Origin: Paenibacillus marchantiae
Lineage (GTDB): Bacteria; Bacillota; Bacilli; Paenibacillales; Paenibacillaceae
NCBI RefSeq assembly: GCF_028771845.1
Contig: NZ_CP118270.1
Span: forward strand, 5,580,001 to 5,644,000
DNA length: 64,000 nt
Direction of reading: 5' to 3'
Shown here in pieces: positions 17,412 through 26,063 of this stretch. How positions within the stretch are numbered: position 1 is the stretch's first letter; each line of letters starts with the position of its first letter. The translations under genes were made by a program, and so were the position numbers. The notes beneath the pieces were generated by a model, which did not search any database, was not told the DNA's origin, and was given only the letters and a program-made list of their open reading frames with translations.

Positions 17412-20400
17412 TTATTCACATTCAATCTGCCCCAGTTGTACAGACAGACTCTCCCATTCTTCGGCAGGAATTCCACTGGTCAGAGTCTCATGGAGGGCAC
17501 TCACGGCCTCCTCAAGTCTCTCTTCCAATTGACGGGATTGATGCTGCAAAGACTGCCCAAGCTGGTTGTCATAGAATTGGACCAGCTTATTCTCCGCAGC
17601 AGGCAGAACATCGATCACCATCTGTTTAATAACTGGGTCAAGTGCCTCCTGCAGCCGCTGTCGTCCATCTCCTTCGAAGAACTGTTTCGGATTACGGAAA
17701 TAACTCAGATATGTTTTCCAACCCGAAGGTTCTTCCAAACGCACCTCGTCCAGGACAGGTGTACTCCAGCGTTCGTTCAGCGGCAACGACAGATCCATTC
17801 CTCCGGATAATCGTTTCAATTCATCTACACATTCGGTCACTTGTTTGTGCAGCCAAGTCTGACCCGCCTGTTCGAGTCGGAGTGTAGTAGCAAGCAGTTC
17901 CTGCTCCAGTTCGATGGCAATCATGCGCAGCAGTTCGCGACCGCAGGCTGCAAAGGCTGCTTTCAGATTCCCGCGATCCTCACGAAGAACGGATGGATGG
18001 AACGCTTCTGCCATGAACAGACCAAAACGATAACCCAGGCGCTGCCGCACATGGAACAGAAGTTCAGACGTTTCCTGAGCCAGTTCTGCCTTCATGGACC
18101 GTTCCGCAAGCAAATGTACCCTCTGAAGCGACTGTTCCTGGATTGAGCCCAGCTCATCCCGACGTCGCTGTAGAACCTCTTCCCCCTGAGTCGCATCCTC
18201 GGCACGTGTCTTCAGACGTTTTATCACCCGTGCGATCTCTTCAGAAGCTCCACCAACTGCAAGGTCCGCAAGCTCACTTCCTGCAAATCGGTTAAATTCT
18301 TTCTCGAACTGAATGAAGCCGGATTGCTCCAGCAATGTCGCATCGTTGCCCGTCTTGCCTTCCATTGCCAGCATGCTGGATACAGGAAATAGGCGTGGTG
18401 CCCGAATGCCATTACTGCGCAGCTGAGTACTCACATGGTCAAGAACCTGCTCCAACTCCTCTTCAGAGGAAGACAAATCACTTGCATTAACTACAAAGAA
18501 CATCTGATCCATCGCCGAGCTGTCTTTGACGCGTCCCAATTGATTCAGGAACTGTCGGTCTCCTTGAGAGAAGGCATGATTGTAGTACGTTACGAAAATG
18601 AGTGCATCCGCATTCTTCATATAATTGAATGTGACGCCCGTATGACGGGCATTCACGGAGTCAGCCCCTGGCGTATCTACAAGGACAATGCCTTGTTCTG
18701 TCACATCACAACTGTAGTACAGGTCAATACTGTCGACAAAGCAAGACTTCTTCTCATTAGCGACAAAGTTACGATATCCGTTCAGATCCACCAGCACATC
18801 CTGGCCGAGTTGAGCTGCGGTATCCTCCCAGCCTGCTGCAGCTGCCTGCAAAAAGCTGTAATGCGGGCGCCCCGCCGGATGCACATCCTGTGGTGAAAGG
18901 GCTTTGACGCGTTTTTGCCAGTCTGCCCCAGGCTCGCCCAGTCCAAGCAAACGGAAGGAATACGCAAGATCCTCCTGGAAGGCGTCCGGGGACTTCATCC
19001 GGACCCGGGCAGTTCCATGCTCCGCGCCACCGGACGGAGCCATGATCCGGTTAATTGCCGCTGTCGTTGGATGCGGCGAGACCGGTAACACGGCTTCGCC
19101 CAGCAACGCGTTGGCGAAGGAGGACTTACCGGCGCTGAACGCTCCGAACAGCGCCAGCGTAAACGTGCCGCCCGCAAGCGAAGCCGCGCGTGCACGCAGA
19201 TCCCGTACCGCCGACCCCATGGCGGGGTACGGCTCTACCAGCGCAGCGGCGGCTTCCAGCCGTGCCGCCGCTGCGTCCAGGCGCCGGCGGCGCTGTGCGC
19301 CAGCCGCCGGCTGCCCGTGCACCGCCGCTTTGCGCGGCGGCGGTGCCCCTGGAGTCTGTGGCTGCGCAGCCACAGACTCTGCCGTGCCCGTGTGCGGGCC
19401 GGGTGCTTCACCCGGCTCGTGCGCGGGCACGGGCGGGCCCTGCACCTCTGGCAATAGCCCGGAGGTGAGGGGGCCCGCAGGCGGCAGCAGGCTGCGCAGC
19501 CCTGCTGCCTCGGCGTCGGCGGCGCGCTGTAGCGCCGTGTAGCGCGCAGCCGACGCCGATTGCGCCAGCAGCGCTGTGCGGCTGGCGTCCAGCGCCTGGA
19601 GCGCGGCTTCGCCTTGCGCGCCCAGCGCTTCAAGCAAGCGGTCGGCCAGTATCATGGCCGACCTGCGGTAACGGGCCTCAATCTCGCCCCGTATATCTTT
19701 GCTGAATTGAAGCACATACTCAGGAGATACTTCTGCACTGGCGCTCCGTTTCATCTCCAGCAGTGCTTCATCTACCGCAGGCAGCTCCGCGTTCAGCGCC
19801 TGCTCCCACTCAGCACCCCACAGCTGATGTGCTTCACCCAACTGTCTAAGCATGGTACGAATATGCACCTCAACTTGTCCTGATGCCTGATCTTGCAAGA
19901 GTCTCACAAGTTCAGCAGCCCGACGCTGCTTCTCCTGCTCGGTCTTGCCACCAGAGAACAATAAGCCTACCCGGAAACCGGGTTTACGGCTCTCCAAATA
20001 AGCTGCCGCAGAGGTACGAATATCGGCAGGGGTTAGGTTCGCATTTGCCAGAAGGGGTTCCAACTCCGCCCGAAACTTCTCCCGTTCCCGTGATGGTTTG
20101 GAACGAAGTTCTGCTTCCTTTTGATCCAGGAGACCCAACTCCCGTTCCAGGTGTTCAATACCTTCCTTGCCCCCTACTTCCTCCAGGAGCGCTGTCTCTT
20201 CCTCTTCGCGTTCTTCCGCACGTCTAGTCAGGTGCTGCTCAGTCACATGGCTCGCAGAGCTTGCAAGGCTGTGCTTGATTAACCCTTCCTTCTCATTCAT
20301 CATATGTTCAATCAGTTGAGGAAGCTGCTTCCACTGGCTGTAACGATGCTCCTTGTCCCGAAGCGAAGTAAACAGCAGTCCATCATACCGAACTTCCCAG

Positions 20401-21083
20401 GCTGCAAAAATAGCTTCTACACCTTCAACATATTGGTCAAACGATAGCTCCCGGTCCCGATGTTTATCAATCTGGTTCACGATAAGAAACAACGGTTTGC
20501 CCCAATCGGATAGACTTTTGGCAAAAGAAAGGTTGCTTTCCGATTGCACATGGTTATAATCCATCACATAGAACACCACATCAGCAAGATGAAGTGCTGA
20601 ATGTGTTGCTAGGCTGTGCCCCTGATCGGTCGAATCCACACCTGGCGTATCAAGTAATACCGCATCATTTTTCAGTAGGGGAATGTCATCCCATACTTCA
20701 ATGGAGGTGTATGCCCCACCATTCTTGCAATACTCTTCCAATTGTTCTGGCGAAACCTCAAGAACTCCCGCTGAATTGTCAGCGCTTACGTTCGATGACG
20801 TATAAATAAGTGCTCTTGGCTCACCATTACGGATGGATACTACATTCGCACTTGTAGGTACAGGACTCGAAGGCAACACCCGCTTGCCACATAAACTATT
20901 AATCAGACTCGATTTACCTGCCGAGAAGTGTCCACAAAACGCAATCGTTAACTGTTTCATTTCCGCCTTACTGATCAAATCCGTTAAAGCCTGTACAGCT
21001 GTATGGTCCCCTGTCTGCTCCATCGCTTCTCGCAGTGGAAGCAGAGGTTTGGCCATCTCTACTGGGTAATCTGTTCTGGACAT
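17412..21083 (-). CDS. dynA: Two-module bacterial dynamin (DynA-like)
   Basis: 1,223-residue fusion of two dynamin modules, close in plan to Bacillus DynA (about 1,190 residues), a membrane-binding GTPase linked to membrane repair and fusion. Module 1: P-loop GHFSAGKSS (residues 51-59), DTPGVDST, NQIDKHRD. Module 2: P-loop GAFSAGKSS (near 646), DTPGADSVN, NASDLSSSEEE. Each GTPase is followed by long helical stalk sequence. I start at ATG 21083 behind GGGGGAAGG; the frame is open for 123 more codons, but that stretch contains a terminator hairpin and does not look like protein. The linker (about residues 470-640) is Ala/Pro/Arg-rich and is encoded by an extremely G+C-rich palindromic stretch (see 19205-19663). 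Monocistronic. Confidence 0.93.
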   Translation of the reverse strand: MSRTDYPVEMAKPLLPLREAMEQTGDHTAVQALTDLISKAEMKQLTIAFCGHFSAGKSSLINSLCGKRVLPSSPVPTSANVVSIRNGEPRALIYTSSNVSADNSAGVLEVSPEQLEEYCKNGGAYTSIEVWDDIPLLKNDAVLLDTPGVDSTDQGHSLATHSALHLADVVFYVMDYNHVQSESNLSFAKSLSDWGKPLFLIVNQIDKHRDRELSFDQYVEGVEAIFAAWEVRYDGLLFTSLRDKEHRYSQWKQLPQLIEHMMNEKEGLIKHSLASSASHVTEQHLTRRAEEREEEETALLEEVGGKEGIEHLERELGLLDQKEAELRSKPSREREKFRAELEPLLANANLTPADIRTSAAAYLESRKPGFRVGLLFSGGKTEQEKQRRAAELVRLLQDQASGQVEVHIRTMLRQLGEAHQLWGAEWEQALNAELPAVDEALLEMKRSASAEVSPEYVLQFSKDIRGEIEARYRRSAMILADRLLEALGAQGEAALQALDASRTALLAQSASAARYTALQRAADAEAAGLRSLLPPAGPLTSGLLPEVQGPPVPAHEPGEAPGPHTGTAESVAAQPQTPGAPPPRKAAVHGQPAAGAQRRRRLDAAAARLEAAAALVEPYPAMGSAVRDLRARAASLAGGTFTLALFGAFSAGKSSFANALLGEAVLPVSPHPTTAAINRIMAPSGGAEHGTARVRMKSPDAFQEDLAYSFRLLGLGEPGADWQKRVKALSPQDVHPAGRPHYSFLQAAAAGWEDTAAQLGQDVLVDLNGYRNFVANEKKSCFVDSIDLYYSCDVTEQGIVLVDTPGADSVNARHTGVTFNYMKNADALIFVTYYNHAFSQGDRQFLNQLGRVKDSSAMDQMFFVVNASDLSSSEEELEQVLDHVSTQLRSNGIRAPRLFPVSSMLAMEGKTGNDATLLEQSGFIQFEKEFNRFAGSELADLAVGGASEEIARVIKRLKTRAEDATQGEEVLQRRRDELGSIQEQSLQRVHLLAERSMKAELAQETSELLFHVRQRLGYRFGLFMAEAFHPSVLREDRGNLKAAFAACGRELLRMIAIELEQELLATTLRLEQAGQTWLHKQVTECVDELKRLSGGMDLSLPLNERWSTPVLDEVRLEEPSGWKTYLSYFRNPKQFFEGDGRQRLQEALDPVIKQMVIDVLPAAENKLVQFYDNQLGQSLQHQSRQLEERLEEAVSALHETLTSGIPAEEWESLSVQLGQIECE
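19205..19663. repeat. G+C-rich island of tiled inverted repeats inside dynA
   Basis: At least fourteen inverted repeats lie almost end to end. Spans: 19205-19230, 19243-19274 (11-bp perfect arms), 19283-19311 (9), 19319-19346 (10), 19352-19379 (28-bp perfect palindrome), 19382-19432 (nested arms, 3-base loop), 19433-19478 (nested), 19483-19509, 19510-19559 (11- and 7-bp arms on one centre), 19563-19587, 19588-19600, 19601-19619, 19626-19640, 19640-19663 (9-bp arms). By my count positions 19261-19440 are about 80% G+C, against roughly half in flanking genes. Weaker repeats continue to about 19094. The dynamin reading frame stays open throughout and encodes a low-complexity linker. Confidence 0.9.
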
Positions 21084-21233
21084 GACTGGCCTTCCCCCTG
21101 GCTCCTCTAATTTGACATCTGGTCCGATGTCTTTATCTTGTAATTCATTTATTTTACCATTATCAAGTTTGAAATTGAACGGTTTGAATGCAAGATGGCT
21201 GACAAAGAAAATTGCACATCGCAATTCTCCATA

Positions 21234-21265
21234 TAAAAAAATAAAACCGATCCTGTCGGTTTTAT
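21234..21265 (-). terminator. Rho-independent terminator of the nth operon
   Basis: ATAAAACCGA (21241-21250) and TCGGTTTTAT (21256-21265) form a perfect hairpin followed on the minus strand by TTTTTTT. It lies 114 bp after the stop at 21379 and ahead of the dynamin start. Confidence 0.8.
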
Positions 21266-21378
21266 CTGTGAAACGATTGTATTCCATAAGAAGCATGCTG
21301 CGTCCATGCCCAATGGGATCACCTTCAAAAGGATAACCCAGTGACATAGAAGCAGCATATCTTATTATTCCAAACCTC

Positions 21379-21651
21379 TTAAGAAACAGCGTTCTCCATC
21401 GAAGGCAGCAAAATTTCAAATACTTGGCCATGCTGCAAAATCGTAATGTCACGACCTTTGTCTCTCATGACAACCACTTCTGGTTTCGTGGACATACGCT
21501 CGAGATAATGTTCAGGCACATCGCCAGAATGGCTTACAGTGATACCTTCTACTTCTTTTTCTTCGTTTTCAGCCATTTCCTGTTCAACGATTTGTTCAAA
21601 AATATCGGAGAAGGCCTCAAAATTGTCAGTGTACACGGAAATGCATTTCAT
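21379..21651 (-). CDS. Small acidic protein of unknown function
   Basis: 90 residues, not recognised. It begins MKCISVYTDNFE, has an acidic middle (EQEMAENEEKEVEG), then alternating hydrophobic strands (KPEVVVMRDKGRDITILQHG and so on), and looks like a compact soluble alpha/beta protein without signal peptide or TM helix. It starts 23 bp after nth behind AAGAGGATGA, so it is probably co-transcribed with nth, and a terminator follows. Coding is supported by the ribosome site, position and tidy operon spacing. A role in repair is only guilt by association. Confidence 0.8.
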   Translation of the reverse strand: MKCISVYTDNFEAFSDIFEQIVEQEMAENEEKEVEGITVSHSGDVPEHYLERMSTKPEVVVMRDKGRDITILQHGQVFEILLPSMENAVS

Positions 21652-21674
21652 GATTACTCATCCTCTTCTACTCA

Positions 21675-22370
21675 TTAATTTATTTTTCGTTTTGGGGTTG
21701 TGGCACGTTCCTTATCTTTCCTGATTTGGGACGTTTTCATACGCTTTTTACCTTCTCTGCATATGTCCAGTAATGGACAGACATGACATTGAGGGTTTTG
21801 TGCCTTGCAATGGTAGCGTCCAAAAAATATGAACCGATGATGAGTTAAAGTCCACTCATCCCGGGGTACGCGCTTCATCAGTTTTTTCTCGACTTCAAGT
21901 ACGGAGTCATCCCAACCTGCCAGTGCCAGCCTTTTGGATACACGTTCAACATGCGTATCCACCGCAATTGCCGGGACTCCAAATGCATTGGATACAACGA
22001 CATTTGCAGTTTTCCGCCCGACACCAGGTAGCGTCACAAGCTGATCATGTTCCTGCGGTACATCACCGCCATACTGCTCTATTAAAATTCGGCACATGTT
22101 CTGAATATGCTTGGCCTTGTTTCGGTACAAACCGATACGCCGGATATCCTGTTCCAGTTCTTCGAGAGGAACAGACAGATAATCGGCAGGACTGGTGTAC
22201 TTTTTGAACAAGTCTGCGGTTACCTTGTTTACCGTTTCGTCGGTGCACTGGGCAGACAATAGGACGGCTACAGTCAATTCAAACGCATTGCTGTGATTTA
22301 ATTCGCAATGTGCATCAGGAAACATCGCTTCCATTGTTTCAAGTATATGCCTAACAGTGGCTGCATTCAT
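21675..22370 (-). CDS. nth: Endonuclease III (DNA glycosylase/AP lyase)
   Basis: 231-residue base-excision-repair enzyme that removes oxidised pyrimidines and nicks abasic sites. The helix-hairpin-helix LPGVGRKTANVV carries the catalytic Lys, and AIAVDTHVERV carries the catalytic Asp. The C-terminal C-x6-C-x2-C-x5-C motif (CKAQNPQC, then CHVC, then PLLDIC) binds the [4Fe-4S] cluster. GGGAGGTAGC precedes ATG 22370. In Bacillus, nth follows asnS-dnaD; here those genes lie about 33 kb away. Confidence 0.96.
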   Translation of the reverse strand: MNAATVRHILETMEAMFPDAHCELNHSNAFELTVAVLLSAQCTDETVNKVTADLFKKYTSPADYLSVPLEELEQDIRRIGLYRNKAKHIQNMCRILIEQYGGDVPQEHDQLVTLPGVGRKTANVVVSNAFGVPAIAVDTHVERVSKRLALAGWDDSVLEVEKKLMKRVPRDEWTLTHHRFIFFGRYHCKAQNPQCHVCPLLDICREGKKRMKTSQIRKDKERATTPKRKIN

Positions 22371-22461
22371 GAAGAGCTACCTCCCACAAAATGACTCCAC
22401 GAGGTGGAGCCTTACTTCGAAGCTTCTTTCGAGTACTTTGCGGGGACCCCAAAAATCTTGC

Positions 22462-22503
22462 AAAAAAAACGTCCTGATACGGGAAAGATCCCGCATCAAG
22501 ACG
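22462..22503 (-). terminator. Rho-independent terminator of the SLH-protein gene
   Basis: Minus-strand stem CGTCTTGATGCGGGA/TCCCGTATCAGGACG (two G-U pairs, 4-base loop), then eight T. It lies 31 bp after the stop at 22534. Confidence 0.9.
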
Positions 22504-22533
22504 GTCATTCTTTTGATCCTCGAAAAGAAACGA

Positions 22534-25272
22534 TTACTGTTTTTGGATCTCCAGTACAACGTTGTTCAGGAGATACAATACAATATTATCATTATCTTTG
22601 AGAGATTGCACGCTTAAAGTGTTGTCACCCTGGTGAACAAATGCGCCTGTACCCAGTGCAAAACGATAATTCGTGTCAGATGTGGACTCACGTTTAACCA
22701 AAATTTGGTTACCGACTCCATCATAAGACCAGAACTGTTTGCTCATGACCGTCAACACTCTGAAACGGGTGGAATTATCCGTATCCTTTGTCATCTCAAC
22801 ACGGTCACCTACAGTGAGACTGCCAAGAGTGGTTAACGTAGATCCTGATTTGACCACTTTTACAGAACCACTAACAGGAACCGTCTCACTTTGACCATTG
22901 AATAGTTTCAGTGTAACTGACGAAGCATCAACAGATGTAACCTCCGCAAGCGTACGTTTAACGACTTGAACCGCTTTAGGCGTAGTTCCCTCAAATGTAA
23001 CGTTAATCAGGTTGCCCGCTGTCAATTGTGACGCCGTAATGGTCTGACCACTTTCTCCTGTCAAAACCGCTTGATCGACATAGAACTGACTTGTCAGCGA
23101 GTCCGATTTCACGCGAACACGTCCATTGGTTTCTACAGAGACTACTTCAAATTGAGCCACGGTGTTCAAAGCCACTTTCTGCACATAGTCCTGATTCGAA
23201 CCAAGCGTAACTGTGACACTATCACCGATCTTCAGATCACTCAGACTTGCTCCAGATTTGTTGTAGATCTCAATTGTTGGAACCGTAGAGTACGGCACCG
23301 TGATCGTTTGGTTTCCAGACAACAAACTGATTTTTCTGCCCGAAGTATCAATACTGCTGATTGTGCCTTCGTATTTGTAGATCACTTTAACGGATAGCGC
23401 ACGAGTTCCCACATACGTCAGATCCAATTTGCGACCATCATTTAACAAAGACTCCAATCCAGCAAGTGTAGGCTTCGTTGTGTTGTAGTCCAGCTTCGTT
23501 TTGTCATCCAGCGTGAATACAAACGGTTTTTTATTGCTGTCGAGAACCGTCAATACTTTTGTTTTACTGTTGTAGGATACAACGGAAACCCCGTTCATTG
23601 GCTCCATCTGACGTCCGATTACTTGAATGCGCGTCACACGATCTTCAGAGTTTAGCGTAAGCTCAACCTGATCTCCATTGGTTGCGTCCGTAATCAGATC
23701 ATTCAGCGTTGCATCCTGGATTCCGTTGATGACTACTTCAGGCTTTTCTACCAGCAGCTTCGCTTCCAGCGATCCACCTTCACGTTTAAACGTCAGTGTG
23801 GACTGGTTACCACCGATCTCCACCAGTGTACCGCGTAAAGACTGCTCTACACCTTGCGACAATTCGATCGTTTGCAGGATGCTGTCTTTCACCGTATACT
23901 TCACTGCACTTCCCGCTTTGAGCTCAGCCAAGGAAAGGATTCGGTCCTGATATCGAATGATCAGATTATCGTTATACGTGTATTGCTCTGTAGTTCCGGC
24001 TGCATTGGTAAGCTTAACCGTTTTGGCAGAAGTCGTTACTTCAGCAACGACACCACTATCACTTTTGTTGACAATACCGGACTTCACACGAATAACAACT
24101 GTCTTTTTGTCAGCCGAGAACGTCTCACGTTGTACTTCAATGGTGCTATCTGCTGTAATATCAGACAGTTTGATTGCATTTCCATTTTGATCCATAAATG
24201 CTGTTGCCTCATCATAGCCGTACGTTTCATAATTCTCGCCTACAAACAAGCCAATTTTATTACCTGATAATGAACGAGCAAACGTACCTTCAACGCTTTC
24301 TACCTGCGGCGTAGCATCGACCACTTCGACATAGGAAGCCGTACCGGTAGTACCTACAATCTGAACTTTTGTATACAGCTTCACATCCGCAGACGATGCA
24401 CGGGATTCACTGTCTTTTGTAAAGTAAGGCGTACTGCTACTCACTGCGAAGTTAACAGCTTTTCCGTCCACAACAAGCGTAATCTGCCCATCTTTTAATC
24501 CTGTTACATAACCTGTGGATGTGTTCGCATACTTCGTATCCGTTAACGTTTCGCCGCGGCTAAAGAATGTAGCAAGTTGGGCACGAGTTACAGAGCCCGT
24601 TGGGTTAAACTTGTTGCCTTCTACACCTTTGGCCAGATCCAAACTTACAGCCAGATTGATGTAACCTTTGCCACTTTCGGAAATGCTATCATTATCTGCA
24701 AATCCGGTAGATTGATTGTTTTGTGCTTTCGCTTCAGCATCTTTGTTCAACGAACGGATCAGCAATTTTGTAATCCATTCACGTGATGCCTGCTTCTGCC
24801 CCCAGGATGTTTTGGATACATCCACAGTAGATTCTTCGGTTTTATCAATCAGTCCCAGTTGAAGTGCCAAAGCGACATATGGCTTGAAATAGTTTCCCAC
24901 TTCCATATTTGTCGGTAATGCCGTAGCCGTGCTGTCGTTCAACTGGTTCTCCTTGTTCATAAAACGGATCGCCATCGTCACAGCTTCCTGCTGTGTTACC
25001 GCGTCTCCTGGACGGAACAGGCCGTTGTTACCGAGAAGAATGCCTTGATAGGCCAGCTTGTACACATGTTTCTCAGCCCAATATCCGACCTTGATATCAC
25101 TGAACAAACCGGTTGGTGCAGCTGTATTGCTTACAGTTGCAGTCTGGCCTTGCCCCGTATCTGTTGATTCTGCTGCCATGGCAGCTCCGCCAGCGCTAAG
25201 GGCCATCATGCCTGCAAGCACGGCTGAAACTACTTTTTTAGAGTGTGATGGATTGTTATATTTAAAAGTCAC
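22534..25272 (-). CDS. SLH-domain cell-surface protein
   Basis: 912-residue exported protein. The signal peptide ends near AAMAAES. Three S-layer homology repeats follow at about residues 55-235 (for example GLFSDIKVGYWAEKHVYKLA and VTRAQLATFFSRGE), which anchor proteins to pyruvylated secondary wall polymer. The remaining 650 residues are repeated beta-rich units with LxVGDxV- and ITVxV-like strands, probably stacked small barrels; no enzyme motif is visible. The start is GTG 25272 behind GAGAGGGGA. It lies downstream of the amidase-GerMN pair and ends at a terminator. A structural S-layer-like or envelope-organising role is inferred. Confidence 0.9.
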   Translation of the reverse strand: MTFKYNNPSHSKKVVSAVLAGMMALSAGGAAMAAESTDTGQGQTATVSNTAAPTGLFSDIKVGYWAEKHVYKLAYQGILLGNNGLFRPGDAVTQQEAVTMAIRFMNKENQLNDSTATALPTNMEVGNYFKPYVALALQLGLIDKTEESTVDVSKTSWGQKQASREWITKLLIRSLNKDAEAKAQNNQSTGFADNDSISESGKGYINLAVSLDLAKGVEGNKFNPTGSVTRAQLATFFSRGETLTDTKYANTSTGYVTGLKDGQITLVVDGKAVNFAVSSSTPYFTKDSESRASSADVKLYTKVQIVGTTGTASYVEVVDATPQVESVEGTFARSLSGNKIGLFVGENYETYGYDEATAFMDQNGNAIKLSDITADSTIEVQRETFSADKKTVVIRVKSGIVNKSDSGVVAEVTTSAKTVKLTNAAGTTEQYTYNDNLIIRYQDRILSLAELKAGSAVKYTVKDSILQTIELSQGVEQSLRGTLVEIGGNQSTLTFKREGGSLEAKLLVEKPEVVINGIQDATLNDLITDATNGDQVELTLNSEDRVTRIQVIGRQMEPMNGVSVVSYNSKTKVLTVLDSNKKPFVFTLDDKTKLDYNTTKPTLAGLESLLNDGRKLDLTYVGTRALSVKVIYKYEGTISSIDTSGRKISLLSGNQTITVPYSTVPTIEIYNKSGASLSDLKIGDSVTVTLGSNQDYVQKVALNTVAQFEVVSVETNGRVRVKSDSLTSQFYVDQAVLTGESGQTITASQLTAGNLINVTFEGTTPKAVQVVKRTLAEVTSVDASSVTLKLFNGQSETVPVSGSVKVVKSGSTLTTLGSLTVGDRVEMTKDTDNSTRFRVLTVMSKQFWSYDGVGNQILVKRESTSDTNYRFALGTGAFVHQGDNTLSVQSLKDNDNIVLYLLNNVVLEIQKQ

Positions 25273-25344
25273 CTGTGATTCCCCTCTCTCATGTAAAACG
25301 GCCGATATTCCGCAGATTCACGGTAAAACAACATGCTGTACAAC

Positions 25345-26028
25345 CTATTCGGATCGTGTCATTGGATGCTCAAGATCCACATGGCCCATCAAACTCTCGG
25401 ATTGCTGGCCATCTACCAGCAAATCAAGTGATTTGACTTCATCAAACTGGAAGAATGTTTGCTTCAAAGCATCAATGGCAAACACTTCGCCACCTGCACC
25501 AAGACGTGCTGTATCCGGCATGTGAATATCCAGGGTAAGCGCGCCGTCTTTGAACTGAACAGATTTCAATTCAATTTCTTTCGCCCAAAGCGGAACGAGT
25601 TTGTCGTCCTTGCTTTGTTGCAGCGCCGCAAATGCAGCCTTGTACTTGGCTTCATCCGAAGCGTAAGAAATATCTGCCGATGCTTTGTGCAATTCCAACT
25701 CTTCCAGATCTGTGTAGTACACTTCAATGGTCTTCTTCTCTTTACTTTCGGAAGTTCCAGGTTTCTCTGAAGTAGTTCCACCCGATGGAGTCGTTGTACC
25801 CTCCGTAGTGCCTTCAGTGGTATCCGGTGTCGTTGTCGTTGTATCCTCCGGATCCATAGTTACAGGTTCAGTAATATCCGTCTCATTCTGATCCTCAGAC
25901 GCATTATTCTCTGTTCCCGCACCTTGAGTCTGATTTGGAGCTGGAGCAGCTGTTGGCTTGCTTCCACATCCAGCAGCAACTGTCATAACCGTTACCAGCA
26001 GCGCTGCAATCCATAATTTTTTGTTCAT
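25345..26028 (-). CDS. GerMN-domain lipoprotein
   Basis: 227-residue lipoprotein: short signal, lipobox TVAAGC near residue 21, an acidic Thr/Glu/Pro-rich linker (about 30-105), and a C-terminal GerMN domain (about 110-215), as found in the spore germination and sporulation protein GerM. GerMN domains are thought to bind peptidoglycan-related partners. It follows the amidase gene after 35 bp behind GGCGGAGTTAGA, so the two probably act together in envelope remodelling. A GerM-type sporulation role is possible but not shown. Confidence 0.87.
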   Translation of the reverse strand: MNKKLWIAALLVTVMTVAAGCGSKPTAAPAPNQTQGAGTENNASEDQNETDITEPVTMDPEDTTTTTPDTTEGTTEGTTTPSGGTTSEKPGTSESKEKKTIEVYYTDLEELELHKASADISYASDEAKYKAAFAALQQSKDDKLVPLWAKEIELKSVQFKDGALTLDIHMPDTARLGAGGEVFAIDALKQTFFQFDEVKSLDLLVDGQQSESLMGHVDLEHPMTRSE

Positions 26029-26063
26029 TCTAACTCCGCCTCCTGATCATAAGGGTTGAACCC

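Noticed and set aside
18904-19542. 212-codon plus-strand frame and other long frames across the G+C-rich island
   Set aside because: High G+C removes stop codons in all frames; the translations are Ala/Gly/Pro/Arg low complexity and lie opposite the dynamin frame, which has conserved GTPase motifs on both sides.
21084-21452. N-terminal extension of the dynamin open frame
   Set aside because: It lacks a ribosome site, contains the terminator hairpin of the preceding operon (21234-21265), and gives a Cys/Phe-rich sequence unlike dynamins.
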